Shown here: positions 7,388 to 16,605 of the stretch, piece after piece
Layout: each line of letters opens with the position of its first letter
How positions within the stretch are numbered: the first letter of the stretch is position 1
Assembly (NCBI GenBank): GCA_964531455.1
Contig: CAZHFZ010000014.1
Coordinates: 1 to 64,000, forward strand
DNA length: 64,000 bases
Reading direction: 5' to 3'
DNA from: Ga0077527 sp964531455
GTDB lineage: Bacteria > Pseudomonadota > Gammaproteobacteria > Burkholderiales > SG8-41
The notes under the pieces: generated by a model
The model's database searches: none
Seen by the model: the letters and a program-made list of their open reading frames with translations, nothing else
What the model was told of the DNA's origin: nothing
Translations under genes and position numbers: made by a program

Positions 7388-9655
7388 ATGGCTTCATTGC
7401 GCAACCTCTATTCTTTCCTGCTGCTTTTGTCGGCTCCTGCCCTGGCCATTGAGCCATTCGTCGTGAAGGATATTCGCGTAGAAGGCATACAACGGATCGA
7501 GGCGGGAACGGTTTTCAGCTACTTGCCGGTCAAGGTTGGCGAGACCATGACCGATGAAAAAGCCGCACAGGCGATTCGCGCGCTTTTCGGAACTGGCTTT
7601 TTCAAGGACGTGTCGATTGAAGCCGAGGGCGGAGTCCTGGTTGTTGCCGTTCAGGAGCGACCTTCGATTGCGCAAATCGATTTTGTTGGCGCCAAAGAAT
7701 TCGACAAGGACATTCTGCTCAAGAGCCTGCGCCAGATTGGTCTGGCTGACGGCCGCATTTTTGATCGGTCACAGCTTGATCGCGCAGAGCAGGAACTTAA
7801 ACGCCAATATCTCGCCCGGGGTCGCTATGCCGTGGTAGTTACCACGACGGTTACTCCGCTTGAACGCAACCGTGTGGCAATCAACTTCAATGTTGACGAA
7901 GGCGAGGTTGCAAAAATTCGCCAAATCAACATCATCGGCGCCAAAGTTTTCTCTGAAAAACAGCTGCTTGATCTTTTTGTGCTGCGTACACCGGGCTTGA
8001 TGACCTGGTGGAGCAAGCATGATCAATATTCTCGCCCCAAACTTTCAGCCGACCTTGAAACGCTGCGTTCACATTACCTGGATCGCGGTTATCTTGAATT
8101 TGCTGTCGATTCAACGCAGGTCACAATTTCACCGGACAAGCAGGATATTTTTATCAGCATCAGCATTTCTGAAGGGCCGAAGTACACGGTCTCCGATATC
8201 AGGGTTGCTGGCGAATTGCTGATCCCGGAAGAGGAAATTCGCAAGCTGATTACGGTAAAAACAGGCGATGTTTTCTCGCGGACGCGGATCGCGGAATCAA
8301 CCAAAAACATCAATGACCGTCTGGGCAACGATGGATATGCATTTGCAAACGTGAATGCGGCGCCTGATCTGGACAAGGTCAAACATCAGGCCGCATTTAC
8401 GTTTTTTGTCGATCCAGGCCGGCGCGTCTATGTGCGGAGGATGAATGTATCGGGGAACACAAAAACCCGGGATGAAGTGATCCGCCGTGAAATGCGCCAG
8501 ATTGAAGGCGGCTGGTATTCTTCGGAAAAAATCAATCTTTCGCGCAGCCGGATCGACAAACTGGGCTATTTCAACGAGGTCAATGTAGAGACCCCGTCTG
8601 TTACGGGTACCACGGATCAAGTTGATGTCAATTTTTCGGTAGTAGAAAAGCCTACCGGCAACATTCTTCTCGGCGCAGGTCTGGGCAGCGGCACGGGCGT
8701 CACCCTTTCCGGTTCGGTCGCCCAGCAAAACATTTTCGGTTCGGGGAAATATGTTGCGGCACAAGTCAACTCCAGCAAAATCAACACGATATATGCGCTG
8801 TCATATACTGATCCGTACTTTACGGTCGACGGCATCAGTCAGGGTTTTGACGTGTACTCGAAGGAGATCGACGGCACGCGCGCAAGCATAGGCCGCTACA
8901 TTACAAAAACGCTTGGCGCAGGAATCCGCTTTGGTGTGCCTGTTACAGAACTGGACACCATCAGTTACGGCCTTGCATACGAAGATACTGAAATCACCAC
9001 TTTTGCGGACAGTCCGCTTTTCTACCAGAACTACGTTAACACCTTCGGCAGCACCAACGACGCAATTATCGGTACGGTAGGCTGGACCCGGGATGGGCGC
9101 GACAGTCTTATATACCCGACCAAAGGTACAATGCATCGTGCGTTCGGGGAAATGGGACTTCCCGGAGCGTCACTCGAGTATTACAAGGTCAACTACCAGT
9201 ATCAGCGATACTTCCCGCTTTCCAGGCATTACACGTTGATGCTTAACGGAGAGGCGGGTGTTGGTGACGGGACCAATGGTTTGCCATTACCGTTCTTCAA
9301 GAACTTTTTTGCCGGCGGTGTAAACTCCGTACGTGGCTATCGCAACGCCACCCTGGGTCCGAAGGATCAGAATGGTGATCCTCAGGGTGGCAGTCACCGT
9401 TTACTGGGCAATGTGGAGTTGCTGTTTCCCTTTCCCGGGTTGCAAAATGACAGGTCGGTACGGGTAGGAACATTTTTTGATGCAGGTATGGTTGCCAATT
9501 CGATTGACAGCGATGAGGCTCGTTATTCGACCGGTATATCGTTGTTCTGGTCTTCCCCGTTCGGGCCCCTGAAGATCAGTTTGGCGGCACCGCTGAATTC
9601 GAAGCCCGGAGACCGCAAGCAGGCCTTCCAGTTCACATTTGGCGGTGCCTTCTGA
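7388..9655 (+). CDS. bamA: Outer membrane protein assembly factor BamA
   Basis: Core of the BAM complex that folds beta-barrel proteins into the outer membrane. The 755-residue product has a cleavable signal peptide ending near PALA, five POTRA domains (about residues 20-420) and a C-terminal 16-strand barrel. The barrel carries the lid-loop VRGYRNATLGP motif, which includes the conserved VRGY, and ends in phenylalanine as BAM substrates do. An in-frame TTG at 7373 lies inside rseP and is less likely than the ATG at 7388. The rseP-bamA-skp-lpxD order is standard. Confidence 0.97.
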   Translation: MASLRNLYSFLLLLSAPALAIEPFVVKDIRVEGIQRIEAGTVFSYLPVKVGETMTDEKAAQAIRALFGTGFFKDVSIEAEGGVLVVAVQERPSIAQIDFVGAKEFDKDILLKSLRQIGLADGRIFDRSQLDRAEQELKRQYLARGRYAVVVTTTVTPLERNRVAINFNVDEGEVAKIRQINIIGAKVFSEKQLLDLFVLRTPGLMTWWSKHDQYSRPKLSADLETLRSHYLDRGYLEFAVDSTQVTISPDKQDIFISISISEGPKYTVSDIRVAGELLIPEEEIRKLITVKTGDVFSRTRIAESTKNINDRLGNDGYAFANVNAAPDLDKVKHQAAFTFFVDPGRRVYVRRMNVSGNTKTRDEVIRREMRQIEGGWYSSEKINLSRSRIDKLGYFNEVNVETPSVTGTTDQVDVNFSVVEKPTGNILLGAGLGSGTGVTLSGSVAQQNIFGSGKYVAAQVNSSKINTIYALSYTDPYFTVDGISQGFDVYSKEIDGTRASIGRYITKTLGAGIRFGVPVTELDTISYGLAYEDTEITTFADSPLFYQNYVNTFGSTNDAIIGTVGWTRDGRDSLIYPTKGTMHRAFGEMGLPGASLEYYKVNYQYQRYFPLSRHYTLMLNGEAGVGDGTNGLPLPFFKNFFAGGVNSVRGYRNATLGPKDQNGDPQGGSHRLLGNVELLFPFPGLQNDRSVRVGTFFDAGMVANSIDSDEARYSTGISLFWSSPFGPLKISLAAPLNSKPGDRKQAFQFTFGGAF

Positions 9656-9704
9656 GCAGCCGGACGTCATGGCAATGTCCGTTGCGAAGAGGAGCAAGGA
9701 GAGT

Positions 9705-10211
9705 ATGTTGAAAAGATTTATGTTGATTCTGACCGCCATTGCATCGATGGCCGCAACCGCTATCGCGCAAGGTGCCGATTTGAAGATCGGTTTTGTCGAT
9801 CAGGAGCGGATCACCCGGGAAAGTGCGCCAGCTGAACGCGCCAGCAAGCAAATGGAAAAGGAGTTTGCTCCGCGCGCACAGGAACTTCAGCGCCGTGAAG
9901 CGCAGATCAAGACCTTGCAGGGGCAACTGGAAAAAGACGCACTGACGATGAGCGAAGGTGAGCGGCGATCCAAGGAGCAGGAACTCGGCCGGCTGTCACT
10001 GGATTTTCAGCGAATGCAGCGTGAATTCCGTGAGGATTTGAATTTGCGCCGAAACCAGGAACTCGGGGCGCTGGCGGAAAGGGCAAACCGCGTCATCAAA
10101 CAAATTGCTGAATCCGAGAAATATGACATTATTTTTGTCGAAGCAGCCTACCGAAGCCCGAAGATCGACATCACTGACCGTGTTCTCAAGGCGCTTGCGG
10201 ACGGCAGATAG
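9705..10211 (+). CDS. skp: Periplasmic chaperone Skp/OmpH
   Basis: Trimeric periplasmic holdase that carries unfolded outer-membrane proteins to BamA. The 168-residue precursor has a signal peptide (MLKRFMLILTAIASMAATAIAQG), then the KIGFVDQERI beta strand and a long charged coiled coil (about residues 45-130) that forms the tentacles. The start at 9705 puts a positive residue pair just before the hydrophobic core; an upstream ATG at 9639 inside bamA would bury the signal peptide. Its position directly after bamA and before lpxD supports the assignment. Confidence 0.93.
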   Translation: MLKRFMLILTAIASMAATAIAQGADLKIGFVDQERITRESAPAERASKQMEKEFAPRAQELQRREAQIKTLQGQLEKDALTMSEGERRSKEQELGRLSLDFQRMQREFREDLNLRRNQELGALAERANRVIKQIAESEKYDIIFVEAAYRSPKIDITDRVLKALADGR

Positions 10212-10284
10212 TCGTTTTTTTCGCGCGGAATCCGGAAATACCGGGCTGTAATGAAAACGGGGTATTGGTGGAGAGTGGGCAATC

Positions 10285-11316
10285 GTGGCTTTTACTCTGA
10301 CGAGTATTGTTGAGCACCTCGGCGGAGAACTGTTGGGAGATGGCGGCATTTCGATCCGTCAGGTGGCGACCCTTGAAAAGGCAACGCCGGACACCATCGC
10401 GTTCCTTGCGAATGAACGTTATCTTCCGCAACTGAAATTTACGCAAGCCGGAGCGGTCATTTTGGGCGCGACTCTGCGTGGCGCGTTTGATCGCACATGC
10501 ATTATTGCGGCCAATCCATACTCATATTTTGCTCGGGTATCGGCATTGCTGAACCCTGAGCCGGAAGCTGTCGCAGGACTGCATGATTCTGCCGTGATCC
10601 ATCCCGGCGCAAGAATAGGCGCAGGTGTGCAGATCGGTCCCGGCGTGGTGATTGAAGAGAATGCGGTGATTGGTGCGCACACCTGCGTTGGCGCAGGCAG
10701 CTATATCGGTGCTGGCAGCGTGCTGGGCGATCATGTCAGGCTTTATCCGCACGTTACAGTTTACAAAGGGTGTGAGATCGCCCGTAATTCGATCGTGCAT
10801 TCCGGTGCCGTGATTGGTGCGGATGGATTCGGCATCGCCATGGATGACGGGCGCTGGATCAAGGTCCCGCAGATCGGGGGTGTGCGCATCGGTGAGCATG
10901 TTGAAATCGGTGCCAACACTACGATTGATCGAGGCGCCATAGAAGACACGATCGTCGAGGATGGCGTCAAGCTCGACAACCAGATCCAGATTGCCCATAA
11001 CGTGCGCATCGGTGCCCATACTGCCATTGCAGCCTGTGTCGGAATCGCCGGCAGTTCGCGGGTGGGACGATACTGCAGAATCGGCGGCGCTTCGGGTATC
11101 GCCGGTCACTTGACGATTGCCGATCATGTCGAGATTTCTGCGCATACTCTGGTGACAAAATCGATTACTGAACCCGGTATTTACACAGGTGCGTATCCCT
11201 TCGAGGCAAATCGCGACTGGCGTCGGAATGCGGCCAGCCTGCGTAATCTCGGTGAACTGATTGAGCGCGTTCGCGCATTGGAAAAAGCGCTGGACTTGCG
11301 CAAGAAAGGAAAATAA
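10285..11316 (+). CDS. lpxD: UDP-3-O-acylglucosamine N-acyltransferase
   Basis: Third step of lipid A synthesis: transfers a 3-hydroxyacyl chain from acyl carrier protein to the amino group of UDP-3-O-acyl-glucosamine. The 343-residue product has the N-terminal uridine-binding domain (residues 1-100), a left-handed beta helix of hexapeptide repeats (about 105-300, many IGAxxxIG units) and a C-terminal helix. The catalytic histidine should be that of the AHNVRIG turn near residue 239. The start is GTG with a GGAG-like site upstream. It overlaps fabZ by one base. Confidence 0.96.
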   Translation: MAFTLTSIVEHLGGELLGDGGISIRQVATLEKATPDTIAFLANERYLPQLKFTQAGAVILGATLRGAFDRTCIIAANPYSYFARVSALLNPEPEAVAGLHDSAVIHPGARIGAGVQIGPGVVIEENAVIGAHTCVGAGSYIGAGSVLGDHVRLYPHVTVYKGCEIARNSIVHSGAVIGADGFGIAMDDGRWIKVPQIGGVRIGEHVEIGANTTIDRGAIEDTIVEDGVKLDNQIQIAHNVRIGAHTAIAACVGIAGSSRVGRYCRIGGASGIAGHLTIADHVEISAHTLVTKSITEPGIYTGAYPFEANRDWRRNAASLRNLGELIERVRALEKALDLRKKGK

Positions 11317-11765
11317 TGAATGGCATGGACATCAACGAGATACTGCGCTACCTGCCGCACCGGTATCCGTTTCTGCTGATTGACCGTGTTCTCTCCTACG
11401 AGGCCGGGAAAAGCATTGAGGCGCTGAAGAATGTCACCATCAATGAACCGTTTTTTGTCGGTCATTTTCCGCATCATCCTGTGATGCCCGGCGTTTTGAT
11501 CATCGAGGCGATGGCGCAGGCTGCCGCCATCCTGTCATTCGTGACCATGGGTGCAAAGGCAGATGACAAGTCGATTTATTATTTTGTCGGCATAGACAAT
11601 GCCCGTTTTAAACGCCCCGTTACTGCCGGAGACTCATTGCGCATTACGGTGACTCTGACGCGCCATGTGCGCGGAATCTGGAAATTTTCCGCCCTGGCTC
11701 GAGTGGACGATGTCATTGCGGCTGAGGCGGAACTGATGTGTACCGTCCGTGACCTTCCAGCCTAG
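11316..11765 (+). CDS. fabZ: 3-hydroxyacyl-[acyl-carrier-protein] dehydratase FabZ
   Basis: Dehydrates 3-hydroxyacyl-ACP in fatty acid synthesis and competes with LpxA for 3-hydroxyacyl-ACP, which is why it sits among lpx genes. The 149-residue hot-dog-fold protein has the active-site stretch GHFPHHPVMPG, with catalytic His50, and the general acid/base Glu64 in LIIEAMAQ. It starts in the TAATG junction with lpxD; a second ATG three codons later is possible. Confidence 0.96.
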   Translation: MNGMDINEILRYLPHRYPFLLIDRVLSYEAGKSIEALKNVTINEPFFVGHFPHHPVMPGVLIIEAMAQAAAILSFVTMGAKADDKSIYYFVGIDNARFKRPVTAGDSLRITVTLTRHVRGIWKFSALARVDDVIAAEAELMCTVRDLPA

Positions 11766-11773
11766 GGGCGCAA

Positions 11774-12553
11774 GTGGGTACACGAATACATCCAACGGCA
11801 ATAGTTGATTCGCGGGCTAATCTTGCCGCTGACGTCGAGGTAGGCCCTTACACAATTATCGGTGCGGATACTGAAGTCGGTGCCGGTACGCGCATCGGTC
11901 CCCATGTGGTCATAGGGCCGCATACCCGTATCGGGGCTCGCAACACTTTTTTTCAGTTCAGTTCGATTGGCGAGGCTCCCCAGGATAAGAAATACAACGG
12001 GGAACCGACGCGGCTGGAAATTGGCGATGACAATACGATCCGTGAGTTCTGCACTCTGAACCGAGGCACAAGCCAGGATGCCGGCATTACACGGATTGGC
12101 AACAACAACTGGATCATGGCTTATGTGCATATGGCCCATGATTGCCAAGTTGGGAGCCATACGATTTTTGCCAACAATGCGCAGATAGCAGGCCATGTGC
12201 ATGTGGGTGACTTCGCGGTTCTTGGAGGTTTTACCGTGGTGCACCAGTTTTGCCGGATCGGTGCCCACAGTATTACGGCGATGGGTACGATATTGCTGCA
12301 GGACCTGCCGCCTTATGTCATGGCCTCAGGCAACACTGCAGTTCCCCATGGCATCAACAGCGAAGGACTGCGCAGGCGCGGATTCAGTGCTGATGCCATT
12401 CACGCAATCAAGCGTGCGTACAAGACGCTGTACAAATCCGGACTGTCTTTTGAAGAAGCGCGTCTTAATATTGCATCGGAAGCGGATGCTCAGAAGGAGC
12501 TGGCGGCGCTCGCTGATTTTCTGGCCGTGACCGGTCGCGGCGTCATCCGCTGA
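11774..12553 (+). CDS. lpxA: UDP-N-acetylglucosamine O-acyltransferase
   Basis: First step of lipid A synthesis, acylating UDP-GlcNAc at O3. The 259-residue product is a hexapeptide-repeat beta helix opening IHPTAIVDSRANLA, with the catalytic-histidine turn MAHDCQVG near residue 118 and the NNAQIAGHVHVG segment, followed by the family's alpha-helical C-terminal domain. The GTG start lies eight bases after the fabZ stop with a weak ribosome site. lpxD-fabZ-lpxA-lpxB is the conserved Raetz-pathway cluster. Confidence 0.96.
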   Translation: MGTRIHPTAIVDSRANLAADVEVGPYTIIGADTEVGAGTRIGPHVVIGPHTRIGARNTFFQFSSIGEAPQDKKYNGEPTRLEIGDDNTIREFCTLNRGTSQDAGITRIGNNNWIMAYVHMAHDCQVGSHTIFANNAQIAGHVHVGDFAVLGGFTVVHQFCRIGAHSITAMGTILLQDLPPYVMASGNTAVPHGINSEGLRRRGFSADAIHAIKRAYKTLYKSGLSFEEARLNIASEADAQKELAALADFLAVTGRGVIR

Positions 12554-12558
12554 CTGGA

Positions 12559-13731
12559 ATGGCGAGACCAGGCGCGGCGGCCGGGCCGCTGGTTGGAATT
12601 GTTGCTGGCGAACCTTCAGGTGATCTCCTCGGCAGTGCGCTTGTGGCTGCCCTGCGTATGCGTCGTCCGGATCTTCGGTTTGTCGGTATCGGCGGTCCGA
12701 AAATGATGGCCGCTGGTGTCGAATCGCTGTTTCCGATGGAAAAGCTTTCCGTACGCGGTTATGTCGAGGTGCTGCGGCATTACCGCGAGATCATAGGCAT
12801 CCGCCGTAACCTCAAGAAATTCTTTCTGCGCGAACGGCCCTCTGTTTTTATCGGTGTCGATGCGCCGGATTTCAACCTTGACCTCGAAATGGCGCTCAAA
12901 GTCGATGGTATTCCGACCGTGCATTACGTGAGTCCGTCCATCTGGGCGTGGCGTGGCGGTCGCATCCGCAAGATTCGTAAAGCGGTCTCGCGCATGCTGA
13001 CGGTGTTTCCGTTTGAGGCGCCGTTGTACGAAAAGGCCGGAGTGCCCGTCAGCTATGTGGGCCACCCGCTGGCCGACATGCTGGCCGGGGCGCCAGGTAA
13101 AAATGAAGCAAGGGCCGAATTGCGTATACCGGCAAACGCGCCAGTGGTGGCGTTGTTGCCGGGCAGTCGCGTCAGTGAGGTGGAGCAGCTGGCGGACGTG
13201 TTTGTCGCGGCTGCGGAGAAGATCGCCGCGGCAGTTGAGGGCGTGCGCCTGCTGGTGCCGCTGGTCAATCGCCAGACGCGGGAGCTTTTTGAAGCCGCGT
13301 TGTATCGCCGTGAAAGCGGGGAACTGGAGATCACCTTGCTGTTTGGCCACGCTCACGAGGCGATGGCTGCGGCGGATGTGGTGCTGCTGGCATCCGGAAC
13401 CGCAACGCTCGAGGCTGCACTGCTGCAGCGCCCGATGGTCATCACCTATCGCATGCCTCGACTGAGCTGGTGGATCATGAACAATCGCCGCTATCAGCCT
13501 TGGGTGGGTTTGCCCAATATCCTTGCCGGGGAGTTTGTCGTGCCGGAGCTGCTGCAGGACGCCGCGACCCCGGAGGCGCTGTCCGCTGCAGTGATTGACT
13601 TGCTCAACGACCGCGACCGGCGCTTGGCAATTGAACAACGTTTTGCCGGTATGACCGGAGAACTTCGGCAGAATGCCGCAGAGCGCGCCGCCGAAGCGGT
13701 GTTGCCATACTTGCCTGCCGCCAAGCGATGA
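12559..13731 (+). CDS. lpxB: Lipid-A-disaccharide synthase
   Basis: GT19 glycosyltransferase that joins 2,3-diacylglucosamine 1-phosphate and its UDP derivative into the beta-1',6 disaccharide of lipid A; a peripheral inner-membrane enzyme. The 390-residue product has the N-terminal GEPSGDLLG motif, the VSPSIWAWR block around residue 129, and the donor-site LLPGSRVSEV motif near residue 199. It starts five bases after lpxA and overlaps rnhB by four bases. Confidence 0.96.
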   Translation: MARPGAAAGPLVGIVAGEPSGDLLGSALVAALRMRRPDLRFVGIGGPKMMAAGVESLFPMEKLSVRGYVEVLRHYREIIGIRRNLKKFFLRERPSVFIGVDAPDFNLDLEMALKVDGIPTVHYVSPSIWAWRGGRIRKIRKAVSRMLTVFPFEAPLYEKAGVPVSYVGHPLADMLAGAPGKNEARAELRIPANAPVVALLPGSRVSEVEQLADVFVAAAEKIAAAVEGVRLLVPLVNRQTRELFEAALYRRESGELEITLLFGHAHEAMAAADVVLLASGTATLEAALLQRPMVITYRMPRLSWWIMNNRRYQPWVGLPNILAGEFVVPELLQDAATPEALSAAVIDLLNDRDRRLAIEQRFAGMTGELRQNAAERAAEAVLPYLPAAKR

Positions 13732-14300
13732 CGAAAGTGGTATGCGGTGTTGACGAGGCGGGGCGGGGTCCTCTGGCGGGCCCGGTTTTCGCAGCAGCGG
13801 TGATTCTGCAAGACCCGCCGGTTATCCATGGCCTTGCCGATTCCAAGAAACTGACGGCAAAACGCCGCGAAGCGCTTGCAGTGGAAATCAAAGCCCGGGC
13901 GGTTTGCTGGGCGGTGGCAAGTGCCTCCGTTGAGGAGATCGATACCTTGAACATCCTGCAGGCCAGCCTGCTGGCAATGCGGCGTGCCGTCGAAGCCCTC
14001 AAATCGCCGCCAGCGGCCATCCTCGTTGATGGCCTGCATGTTCCGAAGGTCGCCATGCCGGCAAGGGCTGTTGTGCAGGGTGATGCCAGCGTACCGGCGA
14101 TTTCAGCGGCCTCGATACTTGCCAAAGTGGCGCGAGACGAGTTACTGCTGGAACTGCACGCGGCCTACCCGGAGTACGGCTTTGACCGGCACAAAGGATA
14201 TGGCACGGCTGTGCATATGGCGGCATTGCGCAAGTTGGGTCCGACACCAGCGCACCGGCGCAGTTTTGCGCCGGTGCGTGCGTCATTAAATATCAAATAA
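13728..14300 (+). CDS. rnhB: Ribonuclease HII
   Basis: Removes ribonucleotides from RNA-DNA hybrids and single misinserted ribonucleotides. The 190-residue product has the catalytic VDEAGRGPLAGPV motif near residue 6 (Asp and Glu of the DEAGRG core), the ILVDG aspartate strand and the DRHKGYGTAVH block. It is the last gene of the long + strand run that begins at rpsB and overlaps lpxB by four bases. It converges on senB across 17 bases. Confidence 0.96.
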   Translation: MTKVVCGVDEAGRGPLAGPVFAAAVILQDPPVIHGLADSKKLTAKRREALAVEIKARAVCWAVASASVEEIDTLNILQASLLAMRRAVEALKSPPAAILVDGLHVPKVAMPARAVVQGDASVPAISAASILAKVARDELLLELHAAYPEYGFDRHKGYGTAVHMAALRKLGPTPAHRRSFAPVRASLNIK

Positions 14301-14320
14301 AACAAATACTTAGTGTTTTA
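14298..14320. terminator. Weak AT-rich bidirectional hairpin between rnhB and senB
   Basis: Arms TAAAACA (14298-14304) and TGTTTTA (14314-14320) include both converging stop codons. The stem is AT-rich and short, so it is a weak candidate terminator for both directions. Confidence 0.3.
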
Positions 14321-15268
14321 CTTCATGCTTTTGCTGATCAACTGCCGCAGCGCAATGCGCTCGCCATTGCGGCTGATCAGTTTGCGGCGGATTGCACACT
14401 GCTTGCGTAGTGCCGGCAGCAGGGCCGGATCAGTTTCAAGCCGGTGCAGCAGTTTGGCCAAAGCCCGTGCGTTGCCGACCGGGTAATAGCCGCGGTAGTC
14501 CTTTCCGAGCATTCCCACATTGCCGGAGATACGTGAGGCGATCACCGGTACGCGTGCCATCAGCGCCTCGCTGACCACATTGGCACCGCCTTCCATCTTT
14601 GAACTGATCAGCATTGCGCGACCGCGGGCAAGAGTCGCCAGTGCGGCGACACGAGGCAGTTCTCCCAGCCAGAAAAAACGCGGTTCGTGTTTCATCCAGC
14701 GCTGGGCCTCGTGAGCCAGTGCGGGTTCGCGGGCGCCGCCGATTTGGGTGATCCGGATACGGCTCTTTTCCGGAAGATGCGAAAGAGCCGCTGCGCCGCA
14801 GAACGGATCTTTTTCCTCTCGCAGATGACCGCTGATGATGATTTCAAAGGAGGAACGAACAGGTTCTTGTTTTGGGATTGCTTCACAGGACTGGTAGATC
14901 ACCTGCGTCTTGCGGCGTAGTCGGGGCGCCAGTTCGCGCAACCCCATATCCTGCAACACGATCATCCGCGTGGCCAGTTCCATTGATTCCTGGGCGTTTG
15001 CATCCTGTCGAATATCGCGATAAAGATCCGTGCCGGTCAGTGCGAGGATCAGCGGACGATCAGGATGGCGCTCGGCAAATCGAACAACTGAATCATGGCT
15101 GCGTCGCGCATGCAGTGCCAGCAACAGATCAGCGCTGCGTCCATTCCAGCGTTCCTGTACCTGAACCTGATGACCAAGTTCACGCAGCAGTTCGGCCCAG
15201 CGCACGGCGGTATTGCGGTTGCCGTATCGCGATGTCGCGGCGGCTGGGGTGATCAATGCGATTTTCAT
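14318..15268 (-). CDS. senB: Selenosugar synthase SenB-like glycosyltransferase
   Basis: SenB is known to make a selenosugar from UDP-GlcNAc and selenophosphate in selenoneine biosynthesis. The 316-residue product has a GT-B glycosyltransferase layout, opens MKIALITPAAATSRYGNRNTA and contains the ALTGTDLYRDI and SSKMEGGANVVSEAL blocks (donor site near residue 220) that I recognise from this subfamily. The ATG at 15268 begins at the first beta strand; longer in-frame starts would cross the promoter and senA. It is divergent from senA with 59 bases between starts, which is the strongest support. A general GT1-family enzyme is the alternative. No senC/selD-like gene is in the window. Confidence 0.8.
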   Translation of the reverse strand: MKIALITPAAATSRYGNRNTAVRWAELLRELGHQVQVQERWNGRSADLLLALHARRSHDSVVRFAERHPDRPLILALTGTDLYRDIRQDANAQESMELATRMIVLQDMGLRELAPRLRRKTQVIYQSCEAIPKQEPVRSSFEIIISGHLREEKDPFCGAAALSHLPEKSRIRITQIGGAREPALAHEAQRWMKHEPRFFWLGELPRVAALATLARGRAMLISSKMEGGANVVSEALMARVPVIASRISGNVGMLGKDYRGYYPVGNARALAKLLHRLETDPALLPALRKQCAIRRKLISRNGERIALRQLISKSMK

Positions 15269-15327
15269 TGGACTCGGTATCCGGCTACACTTCGGCCGAC
15301 TATAACAAAGTCGAAGACTGATTTCCG

Positions 15328-16605
15328 ATGACTGCAGTTGCATCCGCTCACGACATGTCTCCGCACGCACTGCTCGCAGCAGCGCGAGCCCGCACTCTGA
15401 TGCTGGCTTCAATGCTTGAAGCAGGGCAGTGGCTGGGCCCCAAGCTCGATATCGTCAATCCGCCGTTGTGGGAGCTGGGCCATTTGGGCTGGTTTGAAGA
15501 GCACTGGTGCCTGCGTTACGGACATGCAGGCAAGGCCAGCATGCGTGCCGGCGCCGATTCGCTTTACGACTCGGCAAGGGTGCCGCATTCAAGGCGGTGG
15601 ATGTTGCCGCTGCCAGATCCCGAAGAAACCCAGCGTTATCTGTCAGCAGTTCGTGATTCGGTCGTTCAACGTCTGCAACATGATCCTGCACTGGACTACT
15701 TCGCCCGGCTCTGTGCATTTCATGAGGAAATGCACTGTGAGGCATGGACCTACACGCGCCAGACGCTGGGTTATGAAGCACCGCAAGCACTTCAATCCGG
15801 GACCGCCGGCACAGCATGGCCAGGCGATGTTGACATTGAGGGCGGCCGCTTCAGCCTGGGTGCAGTTAACGATGGTCGTTTCTTATTTGATAATGAAAAG
15901 ACAGCGCACGTGGTCGAGGTGCGGCCATTCCGTATGGCGCGGGCACCGGTCACCAACGGCGCTTTTGCTGAATTCGTCGAAGCGCGGGGTTACAGCACCC
16001 GGAAATGGTGGAGCGACGACGGCTGGAAGTGGCGCAATCGAAAAGCGGCGGAAGCGCCACTGTACTGGCAAAGCACCGGCGCCGGCTGGAAGCGGCGTCG
16101 CTTTGATCGCATAGAGCCTTTGCCGGAACATGAACCGGTGATACACGTGAGTTGGTATGAGGCAGATGCGTGGTGCCGATGGGCGGGGCGACGGCTGCCG
16201 ACAGAGGCCGAATGGGAGTTTGCTGCGGCAACGGCACCTGGAAGCTCTGCCAAGAAGCGTCGTTATCCCTGGGGCGACAATCTGCCTGATGCCGAAATGG
16301 CAAATCTTTATGGGGTTGCAGGCCAGTGTTTGCCGGTCAGTGCCTGTGCTGCGGGGGATAGCGCCTGGGGCGTGCGGCAAATGATCGGCAACGTCTGGGA
16401 ATGGACGGCCGACTGGTTTCAACCCTATCCGGGATTTGTGCGTGATCCTTATGCCGAATATTCAGAGCCGTGGTTCGGCAATCACAAGGTGCTGCGCGGC
16501 GGCTGTCATGCGACGCGTTCAACACTGATTCGCAATACCTGGCGCAATTTCTATACGCCGGGCCGAAATGATGTCTACGCCGGATTCCGGACCTGCGCCC
16601 AATGA
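15328..16605 (+). CDS. senA: Selenoneine synthase SenA-like (EgtB superfamily)
   Basis: SenA is a non-heme iron enzyme that joins hercynine and a selenosugar with O2, the counterpart of ergothioneine's EgtB. The 425-residue product has an N-terminal DinB-like four-helix domain with the iron ligands His52 (LGHLGWF) and His132/His136 in HEEMHCE. A C-terminal formylglycine-generating-enzyme-like domain (about 165-425) shows GNVWEWTADW and VLRGG. Sequence alone hardly separates SenA from EgtB; the senB-like partner decides the call. No egtD (hercynine-forming methyltransferase) is in the window, so hercynine must come from elsewhere. Confidence 0.8.
   Translation: MTAVASAHDMSPHALLAAARARTLMLASMLEAGQWLGPKLDIVNPPLWELGHLGWFEEHWCLRYGHAGKASMRAGADSLYDSARVPHSRRWMLPLPDPEETQRYLSAVRDSVVQRLQHDPALDYFARLCAFHEEMHCEAWTYTRQTLGYEAPQALQSGTAGTAWPGDVDIEGGRFSLGAVNDGRFLFDNEKTAHVVEVRPFRMARAPVTNGAFAEFVEARGYSTRKWWSDDGWKWRNRKAAEAPLYWQSTGAGWKRRRFDRIEPLPEHEPVIHVSWYEADAWCRWAGRRLPTEAEWEFAAATAPGSSAKKRRYPWGDNLPDAEMANLYGVAGQCLPVSACAAGDSAWGVRQMIGNVWEWTADWFQPYPGFVRDPYAEYSEPWFGNHKVLRGGCHATRSTLIRNTWRNFYTPGRNDVYAGFRTCAQ

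Noticed and set aside
12616..13638. 340-codon open frame on the - strand
   Set aside because: Antisense shadow of lpxB caused by codon bias; His- and Gln-rich translation without recognisable motifs.
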